A DNA stretch of 64,000 nt from Pseudoclavibacter chungangensis (GCF_013410545.1 NZ_JACCFV010000001.1:2356001-2420000), one strand, 5' to 3'. Numbered from the stretch's first letter, positions 9,710-26,638 are shown. Notes: generated by a model from the sequence alone, not told the origin. A program made the numbers and translations.

Positions 9710-12700
9710 TCACCGCCGCGGCGGCGGAGTCCCGAACCTGCCGTCGCCGCGGTCGTCACCCGTCGGTGGCCACGGCGCCGGACCGGGAGCGGGCCACGCG
9801 GGGGCGTCGCCCGCCGACGGCTCACCGCGCCACGGCTGCGGTGCGGGCGGCCGTCGGTCGGCGCTCGGTCCTCGCCCGGGTGGCGGGTTCGTCGACACGG
9901 CCCATGCGGGGGGCGGGGTCCCGAATCCCGGGACGGACGGCACGGGCGGCACGCCGCTCGCCGCCGGTGCGGGCACGTCGTTCGTCGGCATCGCGGGCCA
10001 CGCGGGTCGCGTCGCGTCGCCCGGCTGCCCCTCGAACGCGCCGTCCGCGGCGCGCATCCCGAAGCCGGGCCGCTCGGGCGGCGTCGCCGCCGTCCGGTGT
10101 TCCGCGTTCACACCGGGGGCCCCGAAGGGAGCCTGGGGTCGAGGATCCACCGGCGGCTGCCACCCTGGGCCGTTCGGCGGCGCATCACCGGTGGCGTGGG
10201 GGCGCGGAGCGCCGACCCGCTGCCGCTCGTCGCCCCGGCCGGGACCGCCGTGCGGGGGCGGGCCGTCCTGGAACCGCGGTGGCGTCCACGCGACGTGGTG
10301 CCCGCGCTCGGGCTGCTGGGGGAACGCATGCGGAGCTGCGAACTGCTGCGGCCCCGGGTACTGATTCGGCCCCGGGTACTGATTCTGGCCCGGGTACTGG
10401 TTCTGGTTCTGCGCCGGATACTGGTTCTGGTTCTGCGCCGGATACTGGTTCTGAGCCGGACGCTGAGACGGACCGGAGTCCTGAGGCGGACCGGAGTCCT
10501 GAGGCGGCGTCGGGTACGCCTGCGAGCCGGCGGACGTCGAGCCCCCGAACGGCTCCGCACCGGGGAACGGCGGCGGTGCGTCGAACGGCTGCGGCGCACC
10601 GGGCGGCCGCGTTCCCGGGAACTGCTGCGGTTCACCGGGGAGCTGCGGCATCCCGGAGAACGGCTGCGGCGCACCGGAGAACGGCTGCGGCACACCGGAG
10701 AACGGCTGCGGCACACCGGGGACAGGTGACTCCCCCGCGACCTGGTGCCCAGCGGGCACGTGTTGCCCGCCGGCGAACGGCTCCTGGTGCCCGGGCTGTT
10801 CCGGCGCGCCTGCCGGGAACGACGGTGGGACACGAGCGAACTGCTGGGTGCCCTGCCACTGCGGCACGCCAGGGATCTGCGGCGCGCCGGGTGCCCGCTG
10901 GAACCCCGGACGCTGCTGGTGCGCGGGCTGTCTCGGCGCGCCCCCCTGAGGCCCGGACGGGCTGCCGGGTTGCTGCCGCGGTTGCTGCGCGGATGCGCCG
11001 TGGAACTGCTGCCCCGCGCCCTCGGGCCGGGGCTCACCGGCGAACGGTGCCGAGCCGGGGCCCTGTGGCGCGCCCGGCCCCTGTGGCGCACCGGGGGCCG
11101 GCGGCACCCCCTGCCCGTGCTCGGGCTCACCGCCACCTGACGGCCGCGCGACGCCGAACGGCTCGCGGTCGGCATGATCGGGGGTCCGCGGCCCGACCGC
11201 CCAGGGCGGGACGGGTGCGCCCGCGGGAGCTCCCGGGACGGATGCGGGCGTCCCGAAGCCTGGTGGTGTGGGCGGCGGACCGAACGGCCGAACTCCCTCG
11301 GGACGGACGTGGTGGTCCGCCGCGGGCCACGCGATCGCGGGATCCTGTGGGCTCGGCGGAGTGCCGTCCGCCGCGGGGCGCCGCTCGCCTTCGGCGCCGT
11401 GCCGCGCAGGGATGCCGGACGCAGTCGCTCCGAGCTCGGTGGCCGACGTCGGCCCCGACGTCCAAGGCGAGAACCCCGCGCCGTTCGCCCGCGCGTCGAG
11501 CTCCTGCGACGCTCGGACCCCGAAATCAGCCGGGCCGGGGTGGGCACCGGGTTCGCCGGCTCCCGCGGCGGGCCGCGGCTCGTCGGGACCGCGCGCGGGC
11601 GCGCCCGCATCGGGCCCCTCGCCGGCCGACACCATCTCGGGCGTGTCGTTCCCGGCCGTGTCGTTCACGACCGTGCCGCGTTCCGCCGCGTCATCCTGTG
11701 CCGTCCCACGCTCGATCGGCTCGCCCTCGACCGGCTCACCCGCGTGCGACGACACGAACGCCGTCGGCGGGACGTCGCTCGACTCGACCGGACCGTGGAT
11801 GTCCGTGGGAGCGGCGTCGGTGGCATCCTTCTCGGCGGAGGCCGGGTCGGCGATCGTCGGATCAGGTACCTGCGGTTCGGGCGACTCCGTGACCGGTGCA
11901 GTCGGGTGCCAGGCATCCGGGTCCTGGATGCCCGTGGTCGTCTCGTCGTCGATCGGCTCGACGTCCTGGACGGCGGGCTCCGCCGCGTCCACGCCGAGTG
12001 CCTCGGCATCGGGCCGGACCTCGGTACCGGGCCGCGTCCCGTCGTCGGCCCGCGCCCCGGCGTCGGCAGGGAGCACGGGGCCGGACGGGGCGGCGTCCGG
12101 GTCCATCGCCTGCGCCTGCGGCACGTCTTCGCTCGGCGGACCGGCATCGATCGTCGACGGTGCACCCACGTTCGTCGTCTCGGTCGCGGCGGTGTCGATG
12201 TCCGGCGGCGTGGCGGGCGGCTCGAACGTCGCGGAGATCTCGTGTGCGGAGGTGTTCGCGGATGCGTCGAGCGCCGTCGTCACCGAGGCGGTCGTGGTGG
12301 CCTCCGGTGTCACGGTGGGCGGTTCGTGTGCGCCCAGCGACTCGCCGTCGGTGGCGGGTGCGGGGAGGTTCGCGAGCTGCGGGATGCGTTCCCACCGTTC
12401 GCCGGCCCAGGGCTCCGGGGCGGGCGCGCCGCCGAACGGGCCCACGCGCAGTGCGGCACCCGAGTGCGGGGGCGCTGCCACGTCGCCGGAGCCGTCGTCC
12501 GCACGTGTCTCGCGTCCGCCGAGACCGGGCCACGGTGCCGCCGCAGCGGGCCGCGCGGGCTCGGCGTGCGATGACGACGTCCGCGGTGCGTCGGTGCGCT
12601 CACCGGGGTCCGTGTGACCGGACGCGGTGGATGGTCCCTCGCGGTTCAGTCGAACAGTCGGCGCGTCGTCGCCCGCGGCCACGAGTGGTCCCGCGAGGCC

Positions 12701-14134
12701 GGCGGACGCCGTCCACGCCGGGTGCTGCCGCTTCTCGAGGCGCACCGTGGGGGCGTCGTCGCCGGAGAAGGTGTCGTCGGTCGGCCGACCGTCGGCGGGG
12801 GCCACCGGTGCCGCGCGATCGAAACGCTCACCAACCGAGGGGGCGTCGTGACGACCCGCGATCGGTCCCACGTCGGCGGGGTCGCGGGCGTCGCGGGCGT
12901 CGACGGCCCACGGGGGCGGTCCGGCCGCGGGCGCCTGCGGTTCCGGGACGGTCGGTGCGCCGTCGCCGTGCCACGGCGGGGGTCCCCCGTGCTGGTCACG
13001 CGGCAACGCCGGCGCAGCGCCTGCGTCGTCGGGAGTCGCCCAGGGCGGGGCGGCCGGTGCCGACATCGCCCACGGCGGCGGGGTGTTCGGTTCGCCGGCC
13101 GGGGGCACGTCGCGGCCGTCGCCCGACCCGAGGGGCGCAGCCGCCCGGTCGTGGTGCGTGCCGACGCCCGCGATCGGAGCATTCGTGGCCCATGGCGGCG
13201 GGGTCTGCGCCGGCGCCGGGACACCCCAGCCGCCGACCGCGGCGGGCGCGATGTGGGAACCGTCGCCGTCGGAGCGAGCCGGCGCACCACGGTGCTCGTC
13301 GCCGGCGGCACGATCGGGGGCCGCGCCCTGCATCCACGCGGGACCTCGGCCATCGGGAGCGGGGAGCGCCGACACACCACCCCACGGTGTGGCCGCCGCC
13401 TGATTCGCCGAACCGGGGAGCTCGCCACCGCCGGTGTCCTCGTAGTCGATCGCGGCGATGTCGGGCGTCCCCTGGCGGACGCGGAACCGTTCGATGCGTC
13501 CGTGCTCGTCGAACGAGAATCGCAGTTCGCCGTCGGAGCAGCGCAGCACGCGCTCCGCTCCGTCCTCGACGATCGCCGCGCCGGTCACGGCCGCGTATGA
13601 ATCGAGTGCCGCGATGTGGTCGGACACGAGACCGCTCGTGAGCGCATCGGTGACGGCCTGGGTGGCGCGCTCGACCGTCGGGACGTCGAGCGCGGGGCCG
13701 TCGAGGATCATGTGCACGAGCACACCGGGGGCGGCTTCCATGTCGGCGGACCAGTACCGCCCCGCGATCGCCTTCGATGCGGCGAGCAATTGCTCGGGGC
13801 TCGTCCGCTCGACGGGAACGAGTGCCGTCGTCAGCTCGGCGATCCCCTCCTTGCCGCCGACGTCGTGGATGTGTTTCGCGAGCTCGATGATGTGCTCCGG
13901 GAACCCGTTGACGTTGTTCCAGCCCCACATCCACGTCCCCGCCTCCTCCGAGACGGAACCGACGAACTGCAGGTCGAAGGTGACGGGCTCGGGTGTCGTG
14001 GCGAAACGGACGACACTGCCGCCCCCCTCGATCTCGAGCCTCGACTCACCGACGAGGTCGCTGAGCGCGAGCGCGGCATCGGCGTGCGCGATCGCCGCTT
14101 CGTCCACGAGTTCCTGAAGCGTGCGGCTGCGCAT
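9710..14134 (-). CDS. Giant proline/glycine-rich protein with N-terminal DUF6882-like domain
   Basis: Protein of 1474 residues. Residues 1 to about 245 form a folded domain. Segments such as TWMWGWNNVNGFPEHI and the helical EHIIELAKHIHDVGGKEGI resemble DUF6882, a family of unknown function. The remaining 1200 or so residues are low-complexity and rich in Pro, Gly, Ala, Gln, Asp and Thr, and should be disordered. They contain recurring PPPWA motifs (about six), two copies of GDDAPTVRL near residues 460-490, tandem PQPFSG units near 1140-1170, and QNQYP repeats near 1225-1257. No signal peptide or membrane helix is visible. The ATG at 14134 follows GGAAGGGG. Function unknown; a scaffold or assembly role is a guess. 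It lies between ligA and gatC on the same strand. Confidence 0.8.
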   Translation of the reverse strand: MRSRTLQELVDEAAIAHADAALALSDLVGESRLEIEGGGSVVRFATTPEPVTFDLQFVGSVSEEAGTWMWGWNNVNGFPEHIIELAKHIHDVGGKEGIAELTTALVPVERTSPEQLLAASKAIAGRYWSADMEAAPGVLVHMILDGPALDVPTVERATQAVTDALTSGLVSDHIAALDSYAAVTGAAIVEDGAERVLRCSDGELRFSFDEHGRIERFRVRQGTPDIAAIDYEDTGGGELPGSANQAAATPWGGVSALPAPDGRGPAWMQGAAPDRAAGDEHRGAPARSDGDGSHIAPAAVGGWGVPAPAQTPPPWATNAPIAGVGTHHDRAAAPLGSGDGRDVPPAGEPNTPPPWAMSAPAAPPWATPDDAGAAPALPRDQHGGPPPWHGDGAPTVPEPQAPAAGPPPWAVDARDARDPADVGPIAGRHDAPSVGERFDRAAPVAPADGRPTDDTFSGDDAPTVRLEKRQHPAWTASAGLAGPLVAAGDDAPTVRLNREGPSTASGHTDPGERTDAPRTSSSHAEPARPAAAAPWPGLGGRETRADDGSGDVAAPPHSGAALRVGPFGGAPAPEPWAGERWERIPQLANLPAPATDGESLGAHEPPTVTPEATTTASVTTALDASANTSAHEISATFEPPATPPDIDTAATETTNVGAPSTIDAGPPSEDVPQAQAMDPDAAPSGPVLPADAGARADDGTRPGTEVRPDAEALGVDAAEPAVQDVEPIDDETTTGIQDPDAWHPTAPVTESPEPQVPDPTIADPASAEKDATDAAPTDIHGPVESSDVPPTAFVSSHAGEPVEGEPIERGTAQDDAAERGTVVNDTAGNDTPEMVSAGEGPDAGAPARGPDEPRPAAGAGEPGAHPGPADFGVRASQELDARANGAGFSPWTSGPTSATELGATASGIPARHGAEGERRPAADGTPPSPQDPAIAWPAADHHVRPEGVRPFGPPPTPPGFGTPASVPGAPAGAPVPPWAVGPRTPDHADREPFGVARPSGGGEPEHGQGVPPAPGAPQGPGAPQGPGSAPFAGEPRPEGAGQQFHGASAQQPRQQPGSPSGPQGGAPRQPAHQQRPGFQRAPGAPQIPGVPQWQGTQQFARVPPSFPAGAPEQPGHQEPFAGGQHVPAGHQVAGESPVPGVPQPFSGVPQPFSGAPQPFSGMPQLPGEPQQFPGTRPPGAPQPFDAPPPFPGAEPFGGSTSAGSQAYPTPPQDSGPPQDSGPSQRPAQNQYPAQNQNQYPAQNQNQYPGQNQYPGPNQYPGPQQFAAPHAFPQQPERGHHVAWTPPRFQDGPPPHGGPGRGDERQRVGAPRPHATGDAPPNGPGWQPPVDPRPQAPFGAPGVNAEHRTAATPPERPGFGMRAADGAFEGQPGDATRPAWPAMPTNDVPAPAASGVPPVPSVPGFGTPPPAWAVSTNPPPGRGPSADRRPPAPQPWRGEPSAGDAPAWPAPGPAPWPPTGDDRGDGRFGTPPPRR

Positions 14135-14227
14135 GGTTCCCCTTCCACGGCGGGACCGTCGGTACCCGGTCAGGCTACCGTGACCGTGCCGCTCGCTGGT
14201 GTGAGTCGACGAGCGACCGTACCCGGC

Positions 14228-16699
<2,472 letters not shown>

Positions 16700-17182
16700 T
16701 CAGGAACGGCCGCGTGCGGTGCGGCGCTCCACGAGCGTGCGCGTCATGACCTTGCGCGTGACGCCGAGGAGCCATTCGCGCTTCTTCTCGAGCTTGTCGG
16801 CGTGACGCTTGACGCTCGTCGCCTCGAGGTACGACTGCCAGATGCCGACGGCGGCGATGAGCGCTGCGAACACGGCGAACACGATGCGCCACGTGCCCTC
16901 GAGCTGCATGAGCAGGACGGATCCGATGAAGACGACGAATGCGAGGAACGACCAGAAGACGACCGCGAGGATCCAGTCGCGCGCGCCGAACGACCGGGTG
17001 GAGGCCGTCGATCGACGGGCGAGGTCGGCTGCCTGGCTGTCGAACTTCGCGAGGAAGTCGCGTTCCCATCGCTCCTCGTCGTCGACGTGACGGTACGACT
17101 TCGCCCACGTCTCGACGTTCTCGGTGAGACGGTCGAGCGCCTGGCCGTCCTTCATCGGCTGCTCGCGTCGTTCGCCGCTCAT
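16700..17182 (-). CDS. Small membrane protein of unknown function
   Basis: Protein of 160 residues with two predicted membrane helices, about residues 70-95 ([21 protein letters not shown]) and 98-118 ([18 protein letters not shown]). The N-terminal 65 residues are charged and soluble, and the C-terminus is strongly basic ([21 protein letters not shown]). I do not recognise a family. The ATG overlaps the mnmA stop by 4 bp, so it is translationally coupled to mnmA. It is followed after about 30 bp by ligA on the same strand, so mnmA, this gene and ligA may form one transcript. No catalytic motif is visible. Confidence 0.8.
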   Translation of the reverse strand: MSGERREQPMKDGQALDRLTENVETWAKSYRHVDDEERWERDFLAKFDSQAADLARRSTASTRSFGARDWILAVVFWSFLAFVVFIGSVLLMQLEGTWRIVFAVFAALIAAVGIWQSYLEATSVKRHADKLEKKREWLLGVTRKVMTRTLVERRTARGRS

Positions 17183-18378
17183 GCGGACTCCCTCCGGGCC
17201 TCGGCCGCGTCGTCGGCGATGAGCGACGCGCGCGCGACGTCGGCCGCGACCGTGCGATCGATCGTGAACTGGCCGAGCACGCGCGTGCCGAGGTAGACGA
17301 CCGCCGTCTGCCCGGGCGCGACGCCGAACAGCGCGTCATCGAGTCGGGCGTGCAACTCGAATCCGGGCTGTGTCGGATCGAGTCGGGCCGCGGGCCCGTC
17401 GTGCGCCTCGCTCGGGCGCAGCACGGCGGTCGCGGGAACCGGGTCGGCGTGGGCCCTGATCTGGACCTCGCAGGCGAACGGCACGGCCGGATCGAGCGGC
17501 GGCGTGCCGGTCCAGCTGAACCGCTCGCCGGCGATCTGGGAGACCGCGAGGCTCTCACGGGGGCCGACGACGACCTCGTTCTGCTTCGGTCGGATCTCGA
17601 GCACGAAACGGGGGCGCCCGTCCGGTGCCGGCCTGCCGATGTGGAGCCCCTTCCGCTGCCCGATCGTGTAGCCGGTCGCGCCGTCGTGGGTGCCGAGCTC
17701 GGTTCCGTCGCGGTCGACGATCGGCCCCGGCTCGAGGCCCGCCCGCTCGGCGAGCCAGCCGCGCGTGTCACCGTCGGGGATGAAGCAGATGTCGTGCGAA
17801 TCGGGCTTCTGCGCGACGGCGAGGCCGCGGCGCGCCGCCTCCTCCCGCACGAGCCGCTTCGACGGGGTGTCGCCGAGCGGGAACAGGCAGTGCGCGAGCT
17901 GCTCGGCCGTGAGCACACCGAGCACGTACGACTGGTCCTTCGCGTCGTCCGACGCACGGTGCAGTTCGCGGCCCTCGGTGGTGTCGAGGATCGTCGCGTA
18001 GTGGCCCGTGCACACGGCGTCGAAACCGAGCCCGACGGCCTTGTCGAGCAGCGCCGCGAACTTGATCTTCTCGTTGCAGCGCATGCACGGGTTCGGTGTG
18101 CGGCCGGCCGCGTACTCGGCCACGAAGTCGTCGACCACGTCGGCCTTGAACCGCTCCGAGAGATCCCACACGTAGAACGAGATGCCGAGGCGATCGGCGG
18201 CGCGCCGCGCGTCCATCGAGTCCTCGATCGTGCAGCAGCCCCTGCTGCCGGTGCGGAGCGTGCCGGGCATGCGGGAGAGCGCGAGGTGCACGCCCGTCAC
18301 CTCGTGCCCGGCCTCGACGGCCCGCGCCGCGGCCACGGCCGAGTCGACGCCACCGCTCATCGCTGCAAGAACCTTCAC
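17179..18378 (-). CDS. mnmA: tRNA-specific 2-thiouridylase
   Basis: Protein of 399 residues that thiolates U34 of tRNAs for Lys, Glu and Gln using a persulfide relay. The ATP PP-loop is [11 protein letters not shown] near the N-terminus. The first catalytic cysteine is in [14 protein letters not shown] and the second in [12 protein letters not shown], both as in the family. The C-terminal beta-barrel ([10 protein letters not shown]) is present. The start codon is GTG at 18378. The sulfur for MnmA comes from a cysteine desulfurase; the NifS-type gene at 39453 is a candidate donor by function, not by proximity. Its stop overlaps the small membrane-protein gene. Confidence 0.96.
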   Translation of the reverse strand: MKVLAAMSGGVDSAVAAARAVEAGHEVTGVHLALSRMPGTLRTGSRGCCTIEDSMDARRAADRLGISFYVWDLSERFKADVVDDFVAEYAAGRTPNPCMRCNEKIKFAALLDKAVGLGFDAVCTGHYATILDTTEGRELHRASDDAKDQSYVLGVLTAEQLAHCLFPLGDTPSKRLVREEAARRGLAVAQKPDSHDICFIPDGDTRGWLAERAGLEPGPIVDRDGTELGTHDGATGYTIGQRKGLHIGRPAPDGRPRFVLEIRPKQNEVVVGPRESLAVSQIAGERFSWTGTPPLDPAVPFACEVQIRAHADPVPATAVLRPSEAHDGPAARLDPTQPGFELHARLDDALFGVAPGQTAVVYLGTRVLGQFTIDRTVAADVARASLIADDAAEARRESA

Positions 18379-18462
18379 CGGGCCAGTCTACGTACGACCG
18401 ACGACACGAACGGTGAACACCGCCTCGCCCCCGGGCGGCCCGCCGCGGACCGGCGCGGCGGA

Positions 18463-20373
18463 TCAGTCCGCTCGCTCGCTCGCGGTTGCTCGAGGTGGAC
18501 GGCCGCCCTCACGAGCCGATGGGGCCTGTCCCCCGGTCCCGCCGCAGTCGGCCCCGCCACGGGTGGGTGCGGTGTGTGCGTCGCGGCCACACGACGCACG
18601 CTCGCTCTCCGCGCCCGCCGTGCGATGCGTCGCCCGCCCGGGCGGGCGACGCCGTGGTGCGACGGCGCGTTCCTTGCCCCCGCCCACGCGTTCCGCGCGG
18701 GACCGCGCGCTCGCGTCGGTGACGGGGACGGCACCGGTCGCCGGCATCCCGTCGAGTTCCGGGTGTGTCACCGCGAGGGAGTTCACGTGTCCCTCGTCCT
18801 CCGGGCGCTCGGCATCGACCGTCGTCGCGAGCGGTCGTTCGACGACGAACAGCACGGCGACGAAGCCGAGGAGCACGAGGGGTGCGATCCACAGGTAGAC
18901 GGGCAGCAGCGCCGAGTTGTAGGCCTCGAGCACGATCGAGTGGATCGGCTCGGGGAGCTGGGCGATCACGAGGGGTGTGAACGACGACGTGTCGCCCACG
19001 GCGCCGTCGGCCGGGAGGCGGTCCGAGAGTCGATCGGCGAGTCGGCTCGCGAAGAGCGCGCCGACCACCGCCGAGCCGAGCGTCGCACCCACCTGCCGGA
19101 AGTAGTTGTTCGCCGCGGTGGCCGTTCCGACCATCGCGTTCGGGAACGCGTTCTGCACGATGAGCGTGAGGATCTGGTTGGACGCACCGATGCCCGTCCC
19201 GATCACGCCGAGGGCGACGCATACGACCCACACGGGTGTGTCGACCCCGATGAACGAGAGGCCGACGAGCCCCGCGGCCAGCACTATGGTGCCGATCAGC
19301 GGCATGAGCTTGTAGCGGCCTGTACGGGACACGATCTGTCCCGTGACGATCGACGTCGTGAGCAGGCACCCCATCATGGGGATCATGAGGAGGCCGGCGG
19401 CCGCCGCACCGATGCCGGTTTCCACCTGCAGGTACGTCGGCAGGTATCCCAGCACGCCGAACATGGCGATGCCGATGACGAGCGAGGCGATCGTCGTGAG
19501 GACGAAGTTGCGGTCCCGGAACATCGCGAGCGGCATGATCGGTTCGGATGCCCGGCGCTCGACGAGCGCGAACAGCGCGGCGAACAGCACGCCCGCACCG
19601 AGGAGCGCGATGAGCACCGGGGAGTTCCAGGCGAGCGTCGTGCCACCCCAGATGGACACGAGGACGATAGCGGTCGTCGCCGCCGCCAGCACGATCATGC
19701 CGAGGAGGTCGACTCGTGCGTCGTGCCGACGCCGCTTGGGGAGTCGGAGGAGGAAGATCGCGCCGAGGAGCGCGGCGAGGCCGAGCGGCAGGTTGAACCA
19801 GAACACCCAGCGCCAGCCAGGCCCCTCGGTCAGCCAGCCGCCGAGGAGCGGGCCCGCGACCGAGGAGAAGGCGAAGACGCCGCCCATGATGCCCATGTAC
19901 TTGCCGCGCTCGCGCGCTGGGACGACGTCGGCAATGGCGGCCTGGGAGAGGATCATGAGCCCACCCCCGCCGAGCCCCTGGACGACGCGGGCGACGACGA
20001 GGACCTCGATCGACTGCGCGAGTGCCCCGATCACCGACCCCGCCATGAAGAGCAGGATGGCGGTCACGAGCAGCGGTCGGCGGCCGAAGAGGTCAGAGAG
20101 CTTGCCGTAGATCGGCATGACGATCGTCGAGGCGAGGATGAACGAGGTGATGACCCAGCTCATGTGCTCGACGCCGCGCAGCTCGCCGACGATCGTGGGG
20201 ACGGCACTCGACAGCAGGGTGTTGTTGAGCGAGGCGAGCAACATCGCGAGCATGAGCGAGCAGAAGAGCAGGACGAGCGTGCGGCGGGGCACCGCGGCGC
20301 CGTCCGCGGGCGCACCGGCGTGCTGTTCCCGACCCTCGCCCGAGACGGATCGGCCGGCCACGGTCGCGCTCAT
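18463..20373 (-). CDS. MFS multidrug efflux transporter, DHA2 (EmrB/QacA) type
   Basis: Protein of 636 residues. The 14-helix DHA2 pattern is clear: LLFCSLMLAMLLASLNNTLLSSAVP at TM1, then SWVITSFILASTIVMPIYGKLSDLFGRR with the MFS motif A, and RVVQGLGGGGLMILSQ for motif C-like sequence. It is a proton-coupled exporter of hydrophobic drugs by family. A long polar tail of about 110 residues, rich in Arg, Gly and Thr, follows the last helix near ERPLATTVDAERPEDEG. The ATG at 20373 overlaps the tetR stop by 4 bp, so the pair is coupled. The longer in-frame extension upstream to 20865 overlaps tetR and is ignored. Confidence 0.9.
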   Translation of the reverse strand: MSATVAGRSVSGEGREQHAGAPADGAAVPRRTLVLLFCSLMLAMLLASLNNTLLSSAVPTIVGELRGVEHMSWVITSFILASTIVMPIYGKLSDLFGRRPLLVTAILLFMAGSVIGALAQSIEVLVVARVVQGLGGGGLMILSQAAIADVVPARERGKYMGIMGGVFAFSSVAGPLLGGWLTEGPGWRWVFWFNLPLGLAALLGAIFLLRLPKRRRHDARVDLLGMIVLAAATTAIVLVSIWGGTTLAWNSPVLIALLGAGVLFAALFALVERRASEPIMPLAMFRDRNFVLTTIASLVIGIAMFGVLGYLPTYLQVETGIGAAAAGLLMIPMMGCLLTTSIVTGQIVSRTGRYKLMPLIGTIVLAAGLVGLSFIGVDTPVWVVCVALGVIGTGIGASNQILTLIVQNAFPNAMVGTATAANNYFRQVGATLGSAVVGALFASRLADRLSDRLPADGAVGDTSSFTPLVIAQLPEPIHSIVLEAYNSALLPVYLWIAPLVLLGFVAVLFVVERPLATTVDAERPEDEGHVNSLAVTHPELDGMPATGAVPVTDASARSRAERVGGGKERAVAPRRRPPGRATHRTAGAESERASCGRDAHTAPTRGGADCGGTGGQAPSAREGGRPPRATASERAD

Positions 20374-21002
20374 CGCGTCGCCTCGATGACGGCACGGAAC
20401 GTCGCGACGGCGCGCTCGAGGCACGCCTCGCGGTCGGCGAGCATACCCTCCGGGTCGCTCACGAACGCGAAGCGGATGATGGTGCTCGCGAGCATGAGGA
20501 GCGCACGGGCCGCCTCGACGGGATCGTCGATCCCGCGGCACGCGAGCGGCGTCTCCCCCGCGTCGATGCGTGCACGCAGGTGCGCGAGCGCGTACCCCTC
20601 GGCGAGGCCGATGTGGGCCGCGAACCGCTCGCGCAGGCTCGGCGCCCGCTCGATCAGCAACTGCCGGCGTCCACGGAGCGCCGGGTCGAGGAACGTCGCC
20701 TCGAGGATGCGGATGAGCACGTGCATCGTCCGCTCGAAGTCGGCCTCGCCGGGTGCCCGGTCGAAGGTCTCGCGCAGCTCGGCGTCGGTGACGCGCGGCT
20801 CGGTCATGCCGAGCACCGCGTCCTCCTTCGTCTGGAAGTAGTTGAAGAAGGTGCGACGCGAGCACCCGGCCCGCGCGACCACGGTCTCGACCGTGAGGGC
20901 GGCGAGCCCGTTCTCGAGCGTGAGTTCGGCTGCCGCGTCATGGATCGACCGCCACGTCTCAATGCGGTTCCGTTCACGAATGGGCAGCATCGAAGTCGTC
21001 AC
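20370..21002 (-). CDS. TetR-family repressor of the adjacent efflux pump
   Basis: Protein of about 210 residues. The N-terminal helix-turn-helix is typical: AAELTLENGLAALTVETVVARAGCSRRTFFNYFQTKEDAVLG. It is followed by an all-helical ligand-binding domain with no recognised ligand. The gene precedes and overlaps the DHA2 exporter by 4 bp, a classic regulator/pump pair. A palindrome at 21015-21042 lies directly upstream and overlaps the promoter, so autoregulation is likely. The start at 21002 is GTG. It sits where transcription should begin, about 7 bases past the TAGAAT -10 element, so the mRNA may be leaderless. An internal ATG at 20990 is an alternative. Confidence 0.9.
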   Translation of the reverse strand: MTTSMLPIRERNRIETWRSIHDAAAELTLENGLAALTVETVVARAGCSRRTFFNYFQTKEDAVLGMTEPRVTDAELRETFDRAPGEADFERTMHVLIRILEATFLDPALRGRRQLLIERAPSLRERFAAHIGLAEGYALAHLRARIDAGETPLACRGIDDPVEAARALLMLASTIIRFAFVSDPEGMLADREACLERAVATFRAVIEATR

Positions 21003-21008
21003 CGAACC

Positions 21009-21042
21009 ATTCTATGCACTCGTGCACTTTTGCACCAGTGCA
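21009..21042 (-). promoter_or_regulatory. TetR operator palindrome and -10 element of the efflux operon
   Basis: Two 12-base arms (21015-21026 and 21031-21042) separated by four bases form a palindrome with one mismatch. It abuts the minus-strand -10 hexamer TAGAAT (21009-21014). The transcription start would fall at about 21002, the GTG codon. Binding here would block RNA polymerase. No good -35 hexamer is visible. Confidence 0.65.
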
Positions 21043-21095
21043 CGCGGGAGGAGACCGCGCCAAGCGAGGCGCCGAGGCGACGATGTCGCACCCGC

Positions 21096-21135
21096 GGGAC
21101 GCGGCGCCCGTGGGACGCGGCGCCCGTGGGACGCG
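21096..21135. repeat. 16-bp direct repeat, 2.5 copies
   Basis: The unit GGGACGCGGCGCCCGT occurs at 21096-21111 and 21112-21127. A third, partial copy (GGGACGCG) follows. It lies in the non-coding region between tetR and the first rRNA operon. Confidence 0.85.
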
Positions 21136-21146
21136 CCGACGGCACG

Positions 21147-21242
21147 ACGCTTCCACGCTTCGACGCTTCGACGCTTCAACGCTTCAACGCTTCAACGCTT
21201 CAACGCTTCAACGCTTCGACGCTTCGACGCTTCGACGCTTCG
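21147..21242. repeat. Tandem 8-bp repeat, 12 copies
   Basis: Twelve consecutive copies of ACGCTTCN, where the last base is C once, G six times and A five times. The A copies are clustered in the centre and the G copies at the ends. It lies between tetR and the terminator of the first rRNA operon. No gene is visible here; the open frames seen across it are a side effect of the repeat. Confidence 0.9.
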
Positions 21243-21307
21243 AGGGCATGGCACCGCCCTGGAGGAACACCGATGTGCCGGCCACGTGGAAAGTGGTTCG
21301 GAAATGC

Positions 21308-21340
21308 CGAAGGCCCACCCCGTGTCGGGGTGGGCCTTCG
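21308..21340 (-). terminator. Terminator of rRNA operon 1
   Basis: Hairpin with two 15-base arms (21308-21322 and 21326-21340) and a TGT loop, just after the 5S gene on the minus strand. It is followed by GGCATTTCC, a weak T stretch. The same hairpin stands at 31308-31340. Confidence 0.8.
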
Positions 21341-21350
21341 AAAAGAAGTC

Positions 21351-21467
21351 CGGCGGTGACCTACTCTCCCACAGGGTCCCCCCTGCAGTACCATCGGCGC
21401 TGAGCGTCTTAGCTTCCGGGTTCGGAATGTGACCGGGCGTTTCCCGCTCGCTATGGCCGCCGAAACA
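21351..21467 (-). rRNA. rrf: 5S ribosomal RNA, operon 1
   Basis: About 117 nt. The 5' end on the minus strand reads GTGTTTCGGCGGCCATAGCG, the usual actinobacterial 5S start, and the 3' end pairs with it through GTCACCGCCG. It is the last gene of operon 1, followed by the hairpin terminator. Ends are approximate by a few bases. Confidence 0.93.
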
Positions 21468-21604
21468 CTATGGATAGTGAATCGATACAGACCACACGCG
21501 CTGCGTGTGGCGGTTCCGTCCGTCTATCGGGAACCACAAAGTGGACGCGAGCACTCGTCAAGAGTCTCAGTGTTACGTGCACCCCACCACGAATGATGGG
21601 TGTT

Positions 21605-26638
<5,034 letters not shown>

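Noticed and set aside
10360..10725. Direct DNA repeats at 10360-10725 as a mobile element or non-coding array
   Set aside because: They encode the QNQYP and PQPFSG repeats of the large protein and keep its frame.
8375..10729. 784-residue open frame opposite gatA, gatC and the large gene
   Set aside because: Arg/Gly-rich shadow of strong minus-strand genes with recognisable motifs; no domain.
11174..13641. Several long plus-strand frames over the large proline-rich gene
   Set aside because: They are reverse-strand shadows of a low-complexity, GC-rich gene. The minus-strand frame has a ribosome site and a folded N-terminal domain.
17350..20841. 1163-residue open frame opposite mnmA and the MFS gene
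   Set aside because: Composed of His/Glu/Arg-rich shadow sequence with no domain; mnmA and the transporter are certain.
20580..21432. Open frames with repeated RFDASTLR-like units near the rRNA operon
   Set aside because: They arise from translating the 8-bp tandem repeat; no start site or homology supports a protein.
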